DNA from: Actinomycetota bacterium
GTDB lineage: Bacteria; Actinomycetota; Acidimicrobiia; Acidimicrobiales; WLNW01
Reading direction: 5' to 3'
DNA length: 48,274 bases
Assembly (NCBI GenBank): GCA_009699605.1
Contig: WLNW01000005.1
Span: forward strand, 1 to 48,274
Below the pieces are notes generated by a model. It searched no databases. It was not told where the DNA came from and was given only the letters and a program-made list of their open reading frames with translations. This document shows positions 41,048 through 48,274 of this stretch, in pieces; within the stretch, counting starts at the first letter, position 1, and the number at the start of each line of letters is the position of its first letter. A program made the position numbers and the translations under genes.

Positions 41048-42352
41048 GTGCCGCGCCGCTATTGGATCGAGACCCTCGGGTGTCCGAAGAACCAGGTCGA
41101 TTCCGACAAGCTCGTCGGCACGCTCGTGGCGGACGGGTACACGTCGGCGTCGAGCCCCGGCCAGGCCGATCTCGTCGTGGTCAACACCTGCGCGTTCATC
41201 GACGAAGCCCGCCAGGAATCGATTGACGTCATCTTGCAGCTCACCGACGGGCGCAAGAAGGGGGCCGAGGTCGTCGTCACCGGATGTCTCGCCGAGCGCC
41301 ACGGCGATGAGCTCGCCGCTGCGCTGCCCGAGGTCACCGTGCGCGGCTTCAACCTCGCGCTCACCCCGCACGATCACGATCACGATCACGCACACGCCGG
41401 TCCGGCCACGTCTGCCGGTACGGCGGTCACCATTGGCCGCAAGGTGCCAGTGCCATCGTTCGACTTGTTGAACCTGCCCCGGCCGCGTTCGCCGCGTCCG
41501 TGGGCCTACGTCAAGATCGCCGAGGGCTGCGACCGGGCGTGTGGCTTCTGCGCCATCCCGAGCTTCCGAGGCCCGCAACGGTCGCGCTCGATCGACTCGA
41601 TCCTCCAGGAGGTCGAGGAGCTCGATGTGCGCGAGGTTGTGCTGGTCGCGCAGGATCTCGCCAGCTACGGACGTGACCAGGGCAAGGGCAAGAAGTCGCT
41701 CGTGCCCCTCGTCAAGGCGGTCGCGGCGCGTACCGACCGCGTGCGGTTGCTCTATCTGTATCCGAGCGAGCTCACGGACACGCTCATCGACACGATCTGC
41801 GACACCGGTGTGCCGTACTTCGATCTATCGCTTCAGCACGTGGCACCGACGCACCTGCGTCGTATGAAGCGCTGGGGCGATGGTGCGCGCTTCCTCAGCC
41901 GCATCGAGGCCATCCGCGAGCGCGAGCCCGATGCCGCGTTCCGTTCGAACTTCATCGTCGGCTACCCGGGGGAGACCGAGGACGACCACGATCAATTGCT
42001 GGCTTTCGTCGAAGCGGCCCAACTCGATTGGTGCGGGTTCTTCTCGTACTCCGAGGAGGAGGGCACGCACGCCGCGACCCTCGTGAACGACATCGATCCC
42101 GAACTCGTTCGCGATCGCCTCGCCGAGCTGCGAGAGATGCAGGACTCGATAACCCAAGATCGACGTGACCAATTGATCGGTCGCGAGGTCGAAGTGCTCG
42201 TGGATGAACCAGGCATCGGTCGAAGCCATCGCGAAGCACCGGAGATCGACGGTGTGATCACGCTGCCCGAGCACCTCAAAGAAGGTACGTTCGCTCGGGT
42301 TCGGGTGATCGGGGCGCTGGGGCCCGATCTCGACGCCGAGGAGGTGGGGTGA
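41048..42352 (+). CDS. rimO: Ribosomal protein S12 methylthiotransferase RimO with His/Asp-repeat insertion
   Basis: YWIETLGCPKNQVDSDKLVG; radical-SAM EGCDRACGFCAIPSFRGPQRSR; C-terminal TRAM-like region. Confidence 0.95.
   Translation: MPRRYWIETLGCPKNQVDSDKLVGTLVADGYTSASSPGQADLVVVNTCAFIDEARQESIDVILQLTDGRKKGAEVVVTGCLAERHGDELAAALPEVTVRGFNLALTPHDHDHDHAHAGPATSAGTAVTIGRKVPVPSFDLLNLPRPRSPRPWAYVKIAEGCDRACGFCAIPSFRGPQRSRSIDSILQEVEELDVREVVLVAQDLASYGRDQGKGKKSLVPLVKAVAARTDRVRLLYLYPSELTDTLIDTICDTGVPYFDLSLQHVAPTHLRRMKRWGDGARFLSRIEAIREREPDAAFRSNFIVGYPGETEDDHDQLLAFVEAAQLDWCGFFSYSEEEGTHAATLVNDIDPELVRDRLAELREMQDSITQDRRDQLIGREVEVLVDEPGIGRSHREAPEIDGVITLPEHLKEGTFARVRVIGALGPDLDAEEVG
41369..41396 (+). repeat. Microsatellite-like cgatca repeats encoding HDHDHDHAHA in rimO
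   Basis: cacgatcacgatcacgatcacgcacac read directly. Confidence 0.85.
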
Positions 42353-42951
42353 ACGCAACCACGCGCTTCAATGCGTCGGCCGTGATGACCCCGGCCAACG
42401 CGCTCACTATCGCCCGCATTGTTCTTGCGCCGCCGCTGTTTGCCATCATCCTGCTCGCTGACGGACACCTTGGCGCGTCGTGGTACGCCTTCGTCCTCGG
42501 TTTCGTCATCGCGCTCACCGACAACTTCGACGGCAAGCTCGCCCGTCGTTGGGGTACCACCCGCTCGGGGGCTTTTCTCGATCCGCTGGCCGACAAGATC
42601 GTGGTGCTCGGCGTGAGCCTGTGCCTCATGATCGTCGATCGCTACTTCTGGGTTCCGGTGGCCATCATCGCCGTGCGCGAGCTGGCCATCAGCTGGTGGC
42701 GCGCCCGCTGGGCGCGGCGTGGTCTGGCCATTCCCGCTCGCCGTAGCGCCAAGTACAAGGCGGTCGTACAAGGCATCGCGCTACTCGCGGCCGTGCTCCC
42801 GCCGCTCGAGCGCCACGCGTTGCCCATCGACATCCTGCTCTGGATCGCCGTTGCCTTCACCGTTGTCACCGGCCTGCAATACGCATTCGACGGCCAGCGA
42901 GCGCTCAGTCACACCGGCGATCACGCGGGTGTGCTGGGCCAAGTCGAATGA
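42349..42951 (+). CDS. pgsA: CDP-diacylglycerol-glycerol-3-phosphate 3-phosphatidyltransferase
   Basis: TPANALTIARIVLAPPLF; CDP-alcohol phosphotransferase motif DNFDGKLARRWGTTRSGAFLDPLADK. Confidence 0.93.
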   Translation: MNATTRFNASAVMTPANALTIARIVLAPPLFAIILLADGHLGASWYAFVLGFVIALTDNFDGKLARRWGTTRSGAFLDPLADKIVVLGVSLCLMIVDRYFWVPVAIIAVRELAISWWRARWARRGLAIPARRSAKYKAVVQGIALLAAVLPPLERHALPIDILLWIAVAFTVVTGLQYAFDGQRALSHTGDHAGVLGQVE

Positions 42952-43011
42952 GCGGCCACCGGCGCGCAGTCGACCGCAGGGAGAGCGCAATGACTACAGG
43001 GGGAGTGCGCC

Positions 43012-44250
43012 ATGAGGTGTGAAGTCGTCGCCGTCGGTACCGAGTTGTTGCTCGGCCAGATCATCGACACCAATTCGTCCTACATCGGGGAGCAGTTGGC
43101 GCTCGTCGGCATCGACTCGCACTTCCAGACCAAGGTGGGCGACAACGCCGATCGCATCAAGGCGGTCATCACGCAGGCACTCGATCGCAGCGATGCCGTG
43201 ATCGTGTGCGGAGGCCTCGGCCCCACCCAGGACGACATCACCCGTGACGTCATCGCCGACATCATGGGCGTCCCGCTCATCCGCGACGAGGCGCTCGTCG
43301 AGAAGATCCGGGCCATCTTCGGTGGTCGCGGCCGGCCCTTTCCCGAGAACAACCTCCGACAGGCCGACGTGCCCGAGGGGGCATCGCTCATCGCGCAAAT
43401 GCCGGGTACGGCGCCGGGTCTCGTGTGCCCGGTGGGCGACAAGGTGATCTACGCGGTTCCGGGCGTTCCCTACGAGATGGTCGAGATGGTGCAGGGCACG
43501 GTGCTGCCCGATCTCGAACGTCGGGCCGGCATCACCGCGATCATCAAGAGCCGCACGCTGCGCACCTGGGGCGACAGCGAGAGCGGCCTGGCCGAGAAGC
43601 TCCACCCCGAGTTCGAACGGCTCGAGAACGGCGGAGCAGCCACCATTGCGTTCCTGGCGAGCGGCATAGAAGGCATCAAGGTCCGCATCACCGCAAAGGC
43701 CGATACCGAGGCCGATGTCGATGCCATCCTCGCTGACGAAGAAGCCGTGGTGCGCGCCATCATCGGCCCGGTCGTGTTCGGGGTCGACGACGACACGATG
43801 GAATCGGTGGTGCTTGATCTGTTGAAGGCGCAAGGCCTCACGCTCGGTCTGGCCGAGTCGCTCACCGGTGGGCTCATCGCCTCGCGGATCTGCGACATTC
43901 CGGGAGCCAGCGAAGCCTTCCGAGGGTCGATCGTGTCGTACGCGAGCGAGGTCAAGTTCGACGTGCTCGGGGTGCCCGAGGGCCCGGTCGTGAGCGAGGC
44001 AGCTGTGCGCGCGATGGCCGAAGGCGCGGCGCGCGTTCTCCGCGCTGATTGCGCGATCGCGGTCACCGGCGTGGCTGGCCCGGCGTCGCAGGACGGCGAA
44101 GAACCCGGCGTCGTGTGGATGGCCACCCTGGTCGACGGCGAGGTGGTGGCCACGCGGGCCAAGTTCCCCTTCGACCGCAATCGTATGCGGCAGTTCACGA
44201 CCATTACGGTCATGAACGCCCTGCGCATGCGCCTCCTCGCCCGAGGCTGA
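43012..44250 (+). CDS. cinA: CinA family protein (competence-damage/NMN amidohydrolase, full-length two-domain)
   Basis: CEVVAVGTELLLGQIIDTNSSYIGEQLA, CGGLGPTQDD; C-terminal GLAESLTGGLIASRICDIPGASEAFRGSIVSY. Confidence 0.95.
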   Translation: MRCEVVAVGTELLLGQIIDTNSSYIGEQLALVGIDSHFQTKVGDNADRIKAVITQALDRSDAVIVCGGLGPTQDDITRDVIADIMGVPLIRDEALVEKIRAIFGGRGRPFPENNLRQADVPEGASLIAQMPGTAPGLVCPVGDKVIYAVPGVPYEMVEMVQGTVLPDLERRAGITAIIKSRTLRTWGDSESGLAEKLHPEFERLENGGAATIAFLASGIEGIKVRITAKADTEADVDAILADEEAVVRAIIGPVVFGVDDDTMESVVLDLLKAQGLTLGLAESLTGGLIASRICDIPGASEAFRGSIVSYASEVKFDVLGVPEGPVVSEAAVRAMAEGAARVLRADCAIAVTGVAGPASQDGEEPGVVWMATLVDGEVVATRAKFPFDRNRMRQFTTITVMNALRMRLLARG

Positions 44251-44312
44251 AGCGACTTCGAGGTAGGCGTTCGCGAGCGACGCGACATCGGTTGCGCCCT
44301 AGGCGATGCCCG

Positions 44313-45104
44313 TCAGCTCGGCTGGGCCTGGGCGTAAGGGTTCACGGTGCCGGCGAGCATGCCGCCGTCGATGGTGAACTCGCTTCCGGTCGAGTAGCTC
44401 GACTCGTCGCTTGCGAGGAACAGCGCGAGCCGCGCCACTTCCTCGGGCTGGCCCACGCGAGGCATAGCGATGCCGGCGTACACCGCATCTTGATCCTCCT
44501 TCGACATCTCGCCGAGGTCGGCCCCCTGCGTCATGGGTGTAGCGATGCCGCCCGGATGTATCGAGTTCACACGGATGCCGGCTTTTCCGTACTCCAGCGC
44601 CGCGGTCTTGGTCATGCCGCGTACCGCGAACTTGGACGCCGTGTAGGCGATAGTGCCTCCGTATCCGGCGAATCCGTTGGTCGACGACGTGTTGACGATC
44701 GCCCCACCCTTGTTGCGCAACATCGCCGGGATGGCCGTCTTCATGCCGAGGAACACGCCGACCTGGTTGATGCTCACGAGGGCCATGTAGTCCTCGAGCG
44801 TGGTCTCGTGCGTCATCGTGCCGAACTGCAGGATGCCCGCGTTGTTCACGAGGATGTCGAGTTTGCCGAAGCGGTTCTCGGCGGCCGAGACCATGGTGAG
44901 CCATGCGCCCTCGTCGCGTACGTCGTGGTGCATGTAGACGGCATGTTCACCGCCGAGGTCCTTCTCGACCGCGTGGCCGAGATCATCGAGCACGTCGCCG
45001 AAGACGACCTTCGCGCCCTCGGCCACGAACAGGCGGACCTCGGCCTCGCCTTGACCCCGCGCGCCGCCGCTGATGATCGCAACCTTGCCCGACAACCTGC
45101 CCAT
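44313..45104 (-). CDS. Short-chain dehydrogenase/reductase (3-alpha/20-beta-HSD-like)
   Basis: VAIISGGARGQGEAEVRLF, LVNNAGI, NTSSTNGFAGYGGTIAYTASKFAV (YxxxK). Confidence 0.93.
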   Translation of the reverse strand: MGRLSGKVAIISGGARGQGEAEVRLFVAEGAKVVFGDVLDDLGHAVEKDLGGEHAVYMHHDVRDEGAWLTMVSAAENRFGKLDILVNNAGILQFGTMTHETTLEDYMALVSINQVGVFLGMKTAIPAMLRNKGGAIVNTSSTNGFAGYGGTIAYTASKFAVRGMTKTAALEYGKAGIRVNSIHPGGIATPMTQGADLGEMSKEDQDAVYAGIAMPRVGQPEEVARLALFLASDESSYSTGSEFTIDGGMLAGTVNPYAQAQPS

Positions 45105-45165
45105 GATGCTCCCCCTCGAAATCGTTCGGGGCTCAGCATGGCGCATCGTGAGACCCGTCGCGTCG

Positions 45166-45825
45166 TCAGATTGTGAGCGTGCCGCGCAGGATGCTCCTCC
45201 CGGAATGCTGCGGCGCCCCGTCGGTCGGTTCGATCGACACGTCGACGATGGGGAAGCTCGCCGGCTCGACATGGTCGGGCAGGACATAGCGGCCGCTCCC
45301 GTGAAGCGGCCCGAGCGAGTACATGCGTTCCACGCGCGAATCGATGATCCAAAGCTCGAGGAAGCTGTCGCTGGTGGCCGGTAGCCCCGAAACGTCGACG
45401 TCGAGCGCGTAGCGCCCGTCGGTCTGCGCGACGAGGGTCGCCCTTGCTGCGCTCGATGCTCCTTCGGGGGCGAGCCCGTCGTTGACGAGGGAGATCGCGT
45501 CGAGGGTGGTGACTCGCGAGGCGTCGAGGCGTTCGACAAACGCGATCAGACCGACAGCGGCGACCAGAATGACCGCTGCCGCAGCGAGCAGGTGGGGCAC
45601 ATGGGTCCGCCGGGCCCGAGCCGCGTCGAGCGCAGTATGCGACGGCGGTGCACCCGGTGCCGCGCCGGCACCCCGAGGGCCGGCCGCCGCGAGTGCTTCG
45701 ATGCCGGCCCAGAGACCGTCGGGGGGCGCATCGAGGTGGGTGTCGGCGACCGAAAGCGAACGAGCAATCTTGAAGAGATCGTGATATCCGACGCCTTCTT
45801 CGGCGAGAGGGTTGTAACCGCTCAT
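45166..45825 (-). CDS. RskA-like anti-sigma factor, single TM
   Basis: TM HLLAAAAVILVAAVGLIAFV; C-terminal SFLELWIIDSRVERMYSLGPLHGSGRYVLPDH..VDVSIEPTDGAPQHSGRSILRGTL like the RskA domain; 4-nt overlap with sigma gene. Confidence 0.82.
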   Translation of the reverse strand: MSGYNPLAEEGVGYHDLFKIARSLSVADTHLDAPPDGLWAGIEALAAAGPRGAGAAPGAPPSHTALDAARARRTHVPHLLAAAAVILVAAVGLIAFVERLDASRVTTLDAISLVNDGLAPEGASSAARATLVAQTDGRYALDVDVSGLPATSDSFLELWIIDSRVERMYSLGPLHGSGRYVLPDHVEPASFPIVDVSIEPTDGAPQHSGRSILRGTLTI

Positions 45826-46394
45826 GACGCTCGCTCAAGTTGTCGTCGCATCCGGGCCAATCCTCGGCGAATGTCGCTCTTCACCGTGCCCAGCGGCAGG
45901 CGGCAACGTTCCGCGATCTCTAGGTGGGTGAGCTCCTCGAAGAACGCGAGCTCGATCATTCGCCTCGAGCGAGCGGGAAGCCGCGCCATTGCGTCGGCGA
46001 GCAGCAGTCGGTCGGCCAAGGCGTCGACCTCGACCGGCGACAGCAGCGCTGTGCCGACCGAGGTCTCACCGTTGACCAGCTGCGGGCGCCGGTTCTGCGC
46101 CCGCAGCTGGTCGATGATCTTGTTGCGGGCGATGCCCACGAGCCACCCGCCGAGACTTCCCCTCGAGGGGTCGTACTGGCGACGAGCGAACCATCCGGAG
46201 GCGAAGATCTCCTGGGTGATGTCCTTCGCCACTTCGGCTCCGAGGCTCCGGCGGCACAGCGTGTATATGAGCGTGCCTTGAGCGTCGTAGGCACGACGCA
46301 GGGCGTCGGGTTCGCCGGCAACGAACGATGCTTCGACATCGTCCACGGCGTTGACCTCGGGCACGCGCATGCTGACCGCGTACTGACTGCTCAT
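45822..46394 (-). CDS. ECF RNA polymerase sigma factor, SigK-like
   Basis: EVAKDITQEIFASGWFARRQYDPSRGSLGGWLVGIARNKIIDQLRAQNRR; region 4 LPARSRRMIELAFFEELTHLEIAERCRLPLGTVKSDIRRGLARMR. Confidence 0.9.
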   Translation of the reverse strand: MSSQYAVSMRVPEVNAVDDVEASFVAGEPDALRRAYDAQGTLIYTLCRRSLGAEVAKDITQEIFASGWFARRQYDPSRGSLGGWLVGIARNKIIDQLRAQNRRPQLVNGETSVGTALLSPVEVDALADRLLLADAMARLPARSRRMIELAFFEELTHLEIAERCRLPLGTVKSDIRRGLARMRRQLERAS

Positions 46395-46957
46395 CAGGTC
46401 GGCGGCAAGAGCACTTTGTCGATCACGTGGATCACGCCGTTGCTGGTGACGATGTCGGTCTTGGAGACCTTGGTGTCACCGTTGAGGGTGACGGTGCTAC
46501 CGGACACTGCGATCTTGATGGCCTTGCCGTTGAGCGTGGTCGCCGTCTTGCCGTCGAGCTTTACAACATCGGCGGCCATGACCTTGCCCGACACCACGTG
46601 ATAGGTGAGGATCGCCGCGAGCTTCGTCTTGTCGGCGAGCAGCGCTTCCTTCGTGATGCCGAGGCTCTTCAGGGCATCAGCGAAGGCGGCGTCGGTGGGG
46701 GCGAACACGGTGAGCGGCCCGGGGGCCTTCAGCGCGTCGACGAGGCCGGCGGCCTTGACTGCTTCGACCAGGACGGTGAAGGAACCCGCAGCTACTGCGG
46801 TGTCGACGATGTCCTTGGTCGCTGCGGCGCTCGCGGCGCTCGCGCCGGTCGCGGCCGGCTTGCTCGCCGGGGTCTCCGAGTCGTCACCACACGCTGCGGC
46901 CACCAGGCCGAGTGCCAACATACCTGCGGCCAGCCGCATGCTCAAACGCTTATTCAT
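46394..46957 (-). CDS. Fasciclin (FAS1)-domain lipoprotein, MPT83/MPT70-like
   Basis: Lipobox-like [12 protein letters not shown]1 motifs [71 protein letters not shown]. Confidence 0.93.
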   Translation of the reverse strand: MNKRLSMRLAAGMLALGLVAAACGDDSETPASKPAATGASAASAAATKDIVDTAVAAGSFTVLVEAVKAAGLVDALKAPGPLTVFAPTDAAFADALKSLGITKEALLADKTKLAAILTYHVVSGKVMAADVVKLDGKTATTLNGKAIKIAVSGSTVTLNGDTKVSKTDIVTSNGVIHVIDKVLLPPT

Positions 46958-46997
46958 CGCTGTTTTTCTCCAATTTCTGAGGGGTACACCCGGTTGC

Positions 46998-47022
46998 TAC
47001 GACAGACGGAGCCGTCCGGATG
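46998..47022 (-). promoter_or_regulatory. Candidate ECF-type promoter CATCC-N16-CGTA upstream of FAS1-sigma-anti-sigma operon
   Basis: Reverse strand gCATCCggacggctccgtctgtCGTAgc, about 40 bp 5' of the FAS1 ATG. Confidence 0.4.
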
Positions 47023-47035
47023 CAGGAATCCCAGA

Positions 47036-47437
47036 TCAGGCCTCTTCGAGGTGCAGCGACGCGCTGTTCATGCAATAACGCAGGCCGGTCGGTTGCGGCC
47101 CGTCAGGGAACACGTGGCCGAGGTGGGCGCCGCAGGTGCCGCACACGGCTTCGACGCGGACCATGCCGTGCGTGGTGTCGGTGTGCTCGTCAACGGCGTC
47201 GGGTGACACCGGTTCCCAGAAGCTCGGCCAGCCCGAACCCGACTCGAACTTGGTGTTGCTGGTGAACAGCGGCGTGTCGCACACGATGCAGTGGTAGGTG
47301 CCATCGGTGTGCGTGTCGCAGTACTTGCCGGTGAACGCCCGCTCGGTTCCGGCGTGCTGGGTCACCTGGAACGAAGTGGGATCGAGTCGCTCGCGCAACT
47401 CGGCAAGGTCGAAGGTCTTCTTCGGAGCATCGGTCAT
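47036..47437 (-). CDS. msrB: Peptide-methionine (R)-S-oxide reductase
   Basis: [46 protein letters not shown]. Confidence 0.95.
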   Translation of the reverse strand: MTDAPKKTFDLAELRERLDPTSFQVTQHAGTERAFTGKYCDTHTDGTYHCIVCDTPLFTSNTKFESGSGWPSFWEPVSPDAVDEHTDTTHGMVRVEAVCGTCGAHLGHVFPDGPQPTGLRYCMNSASLHLEEA

Positions 47438-47492
47438 GGTGGCCTCCCTTGGAGCACCGCCGAGCGTACGACGCACGAACTACGGTGCGCGC

Positions 47493-48274
47493 ATGAGCGA
47501 AGAACCGCGCAGCATATTCCTGCCCGACACCATGGCGGGCCAGGTCGCCTTCATCACGGGCGGGGCCACGGGCATTGGCAAGGAGATCGCCCGGGTGTTC
47601 GGTCGCCACGGTGCGCAGGTCGCGATCGCGAGCCGCAAGCGCGACAACCTCGATGCCGCACAGCAGGAACTGGAAGCCGAGGGCATCGAGTGCCACGTCG
47701 ACACGTTCGACGTGCGCGACGCCGAGGCCGCGCGACGAGTGGTGGCTGGCATCGTCGAGCGATATGGCCGGCTCGACGTGCTCGTGAACAACGCGGCTGG
47801 CAACTTCCCCGCGCCGATGACGAAGATCTCGCCGAACGGGTTCAAGTCGGTGGTCGACATCGATCTGCTCGGTACCTACAACGTGTCGAAGGCGGCGTTC
47901 GACGCGTGGCTCGGCGAGCACGGCGGCAACATCGTCAACATCTCGGCGCCCTTCGAGGGAAAAGGTGCAGCGATGCAGGCCCACGTTGCCGCGGCCAAGG
48001 CGGGCGTCGATTCGCTTACCCGCACCTGTGCCGTCGAGTGGGGTCCCTATGGTGTGCGGGTGAACGCCGTGGCGCCCGGCTCCACCGGCAACACCGAGGG
48101 GATGGCCCGCTTCTCGAGCGTGGTGCGGGGCGGCGACTCCACGCCCACGAACCCGCTCGCCATGATGGGCCACGGACAGGACATCGCGAACCTCGTGTTG
48201 TTCTTGTGCTCGGCATCGGCACGCTTCGTCTCGGGTCAGGTGATCGCCGTCGACGGCGCCGGATCTGTCGACCA
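47493..48274 (+). CDS. SDR family oxidoreductase, 2,4-dienoyl-CoA reductase (DECR2)-like; 3' truncated by window edge
   Basis: VAFITGGATGIGKEIARVFGRHGAQVAIASRKRDNLDAA, LVNNAAGNFPAPM, QAHVAAAKAGVDSLTRTCAVEWGPYGVRVNAVAPGSTGNTEG; absent from ORF track because no stop inside window. Confidence 0.9.
   Translation, partial: MSEEPRSIFLPDTMAGQVAFITGGATGIGKEIARVFGRHGAQVAIASRKRDNLDAAQQELEAEGIECHVDTFDVRDAEAARRVVAGIVERYGRLDVLVNNAAGNFPAPMTKISPNGFKSVVDIDLLGTYNVSKAAFDAWLGEHGGNIVNISAPFEGKGAAMQAHVAAAKAGVDSLTRTCAVEWGPYGVRVNAVAPGSTGNTEGMARFSSVVRGGDSTPTNPLAMMGHGQDIANLVLFLCSASARFVSGQVIAVDGAGSVD

Noticed and set aside
40899-41471. 190-aa ORF between ftsK and rimO
   Set aside because: Mostly overlaps rimO in another frame; composition is out-of-frame Ser/Arg/Thr and no family is recognisable.

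Overview
High-GC actinobacterial core-genome segment, probably Acidimicrobiia-like (lineage inferred from gene content and composition; not tested). I read about 42 protein-coding genes, and almost all fall into conserved blocks. Block 1: comM(partial)-dprA-xerC/D-whiG-like sigma-M23 peptidase-rpsB-tsf-pyrH-frr-cdsA-dxr-rseP/rip1-ispG. Block 2: proS (archaeal/eukaryotic type)-rimP-nusA-ylxR-infB. Block 3: FMN riboswitch-ribE-ribBA-ribH. Block 4: ylxP remnant-rbfA-truB-ribF. Block 5: ppa/terC (minus strand), then rpsO-pnp-M16 peptidase-dapB. Block 6: NUDIX and YceI (minus), SURF1-dapA-rnj-ftsK-rimO-pgsA-cinA. Block 7: SDR, then a minus-strand FAS1 lipoprotein-SigK-like ECF-RskA-like anti-sigma operon, msrB and a partial SDR. 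I saw no CRISPR array, transposase, prophage, rRNA or convincing tRNA, and no clearly new multi-gene defence or metabolic system. The observations worth following up are: (i) a ylxR gene absent from the ORF track because it has no ATG/GTG/TTG start; (ii) an M16 peptidase whose N-terminus implies a CTG start overlapping the pnp stop (CTGA); (iii) a frameshifted, N-terminally deleted ylxP (DUF503); (iv) a DJ-1/PfpI gene remnant with an amber codon at the conserved Tyr; (v) an FMN-riboswitch rib operon embedded in the nusA-infB-rbfA-truB-ribF translation cluster; (vi) an M23 protein with substituted metal-ligand motifs; (vii) a FAS1-sigK-rskA operon with a candidate ECF promoter. Function calls come from recognising protein motifs by eye; no database search was run.
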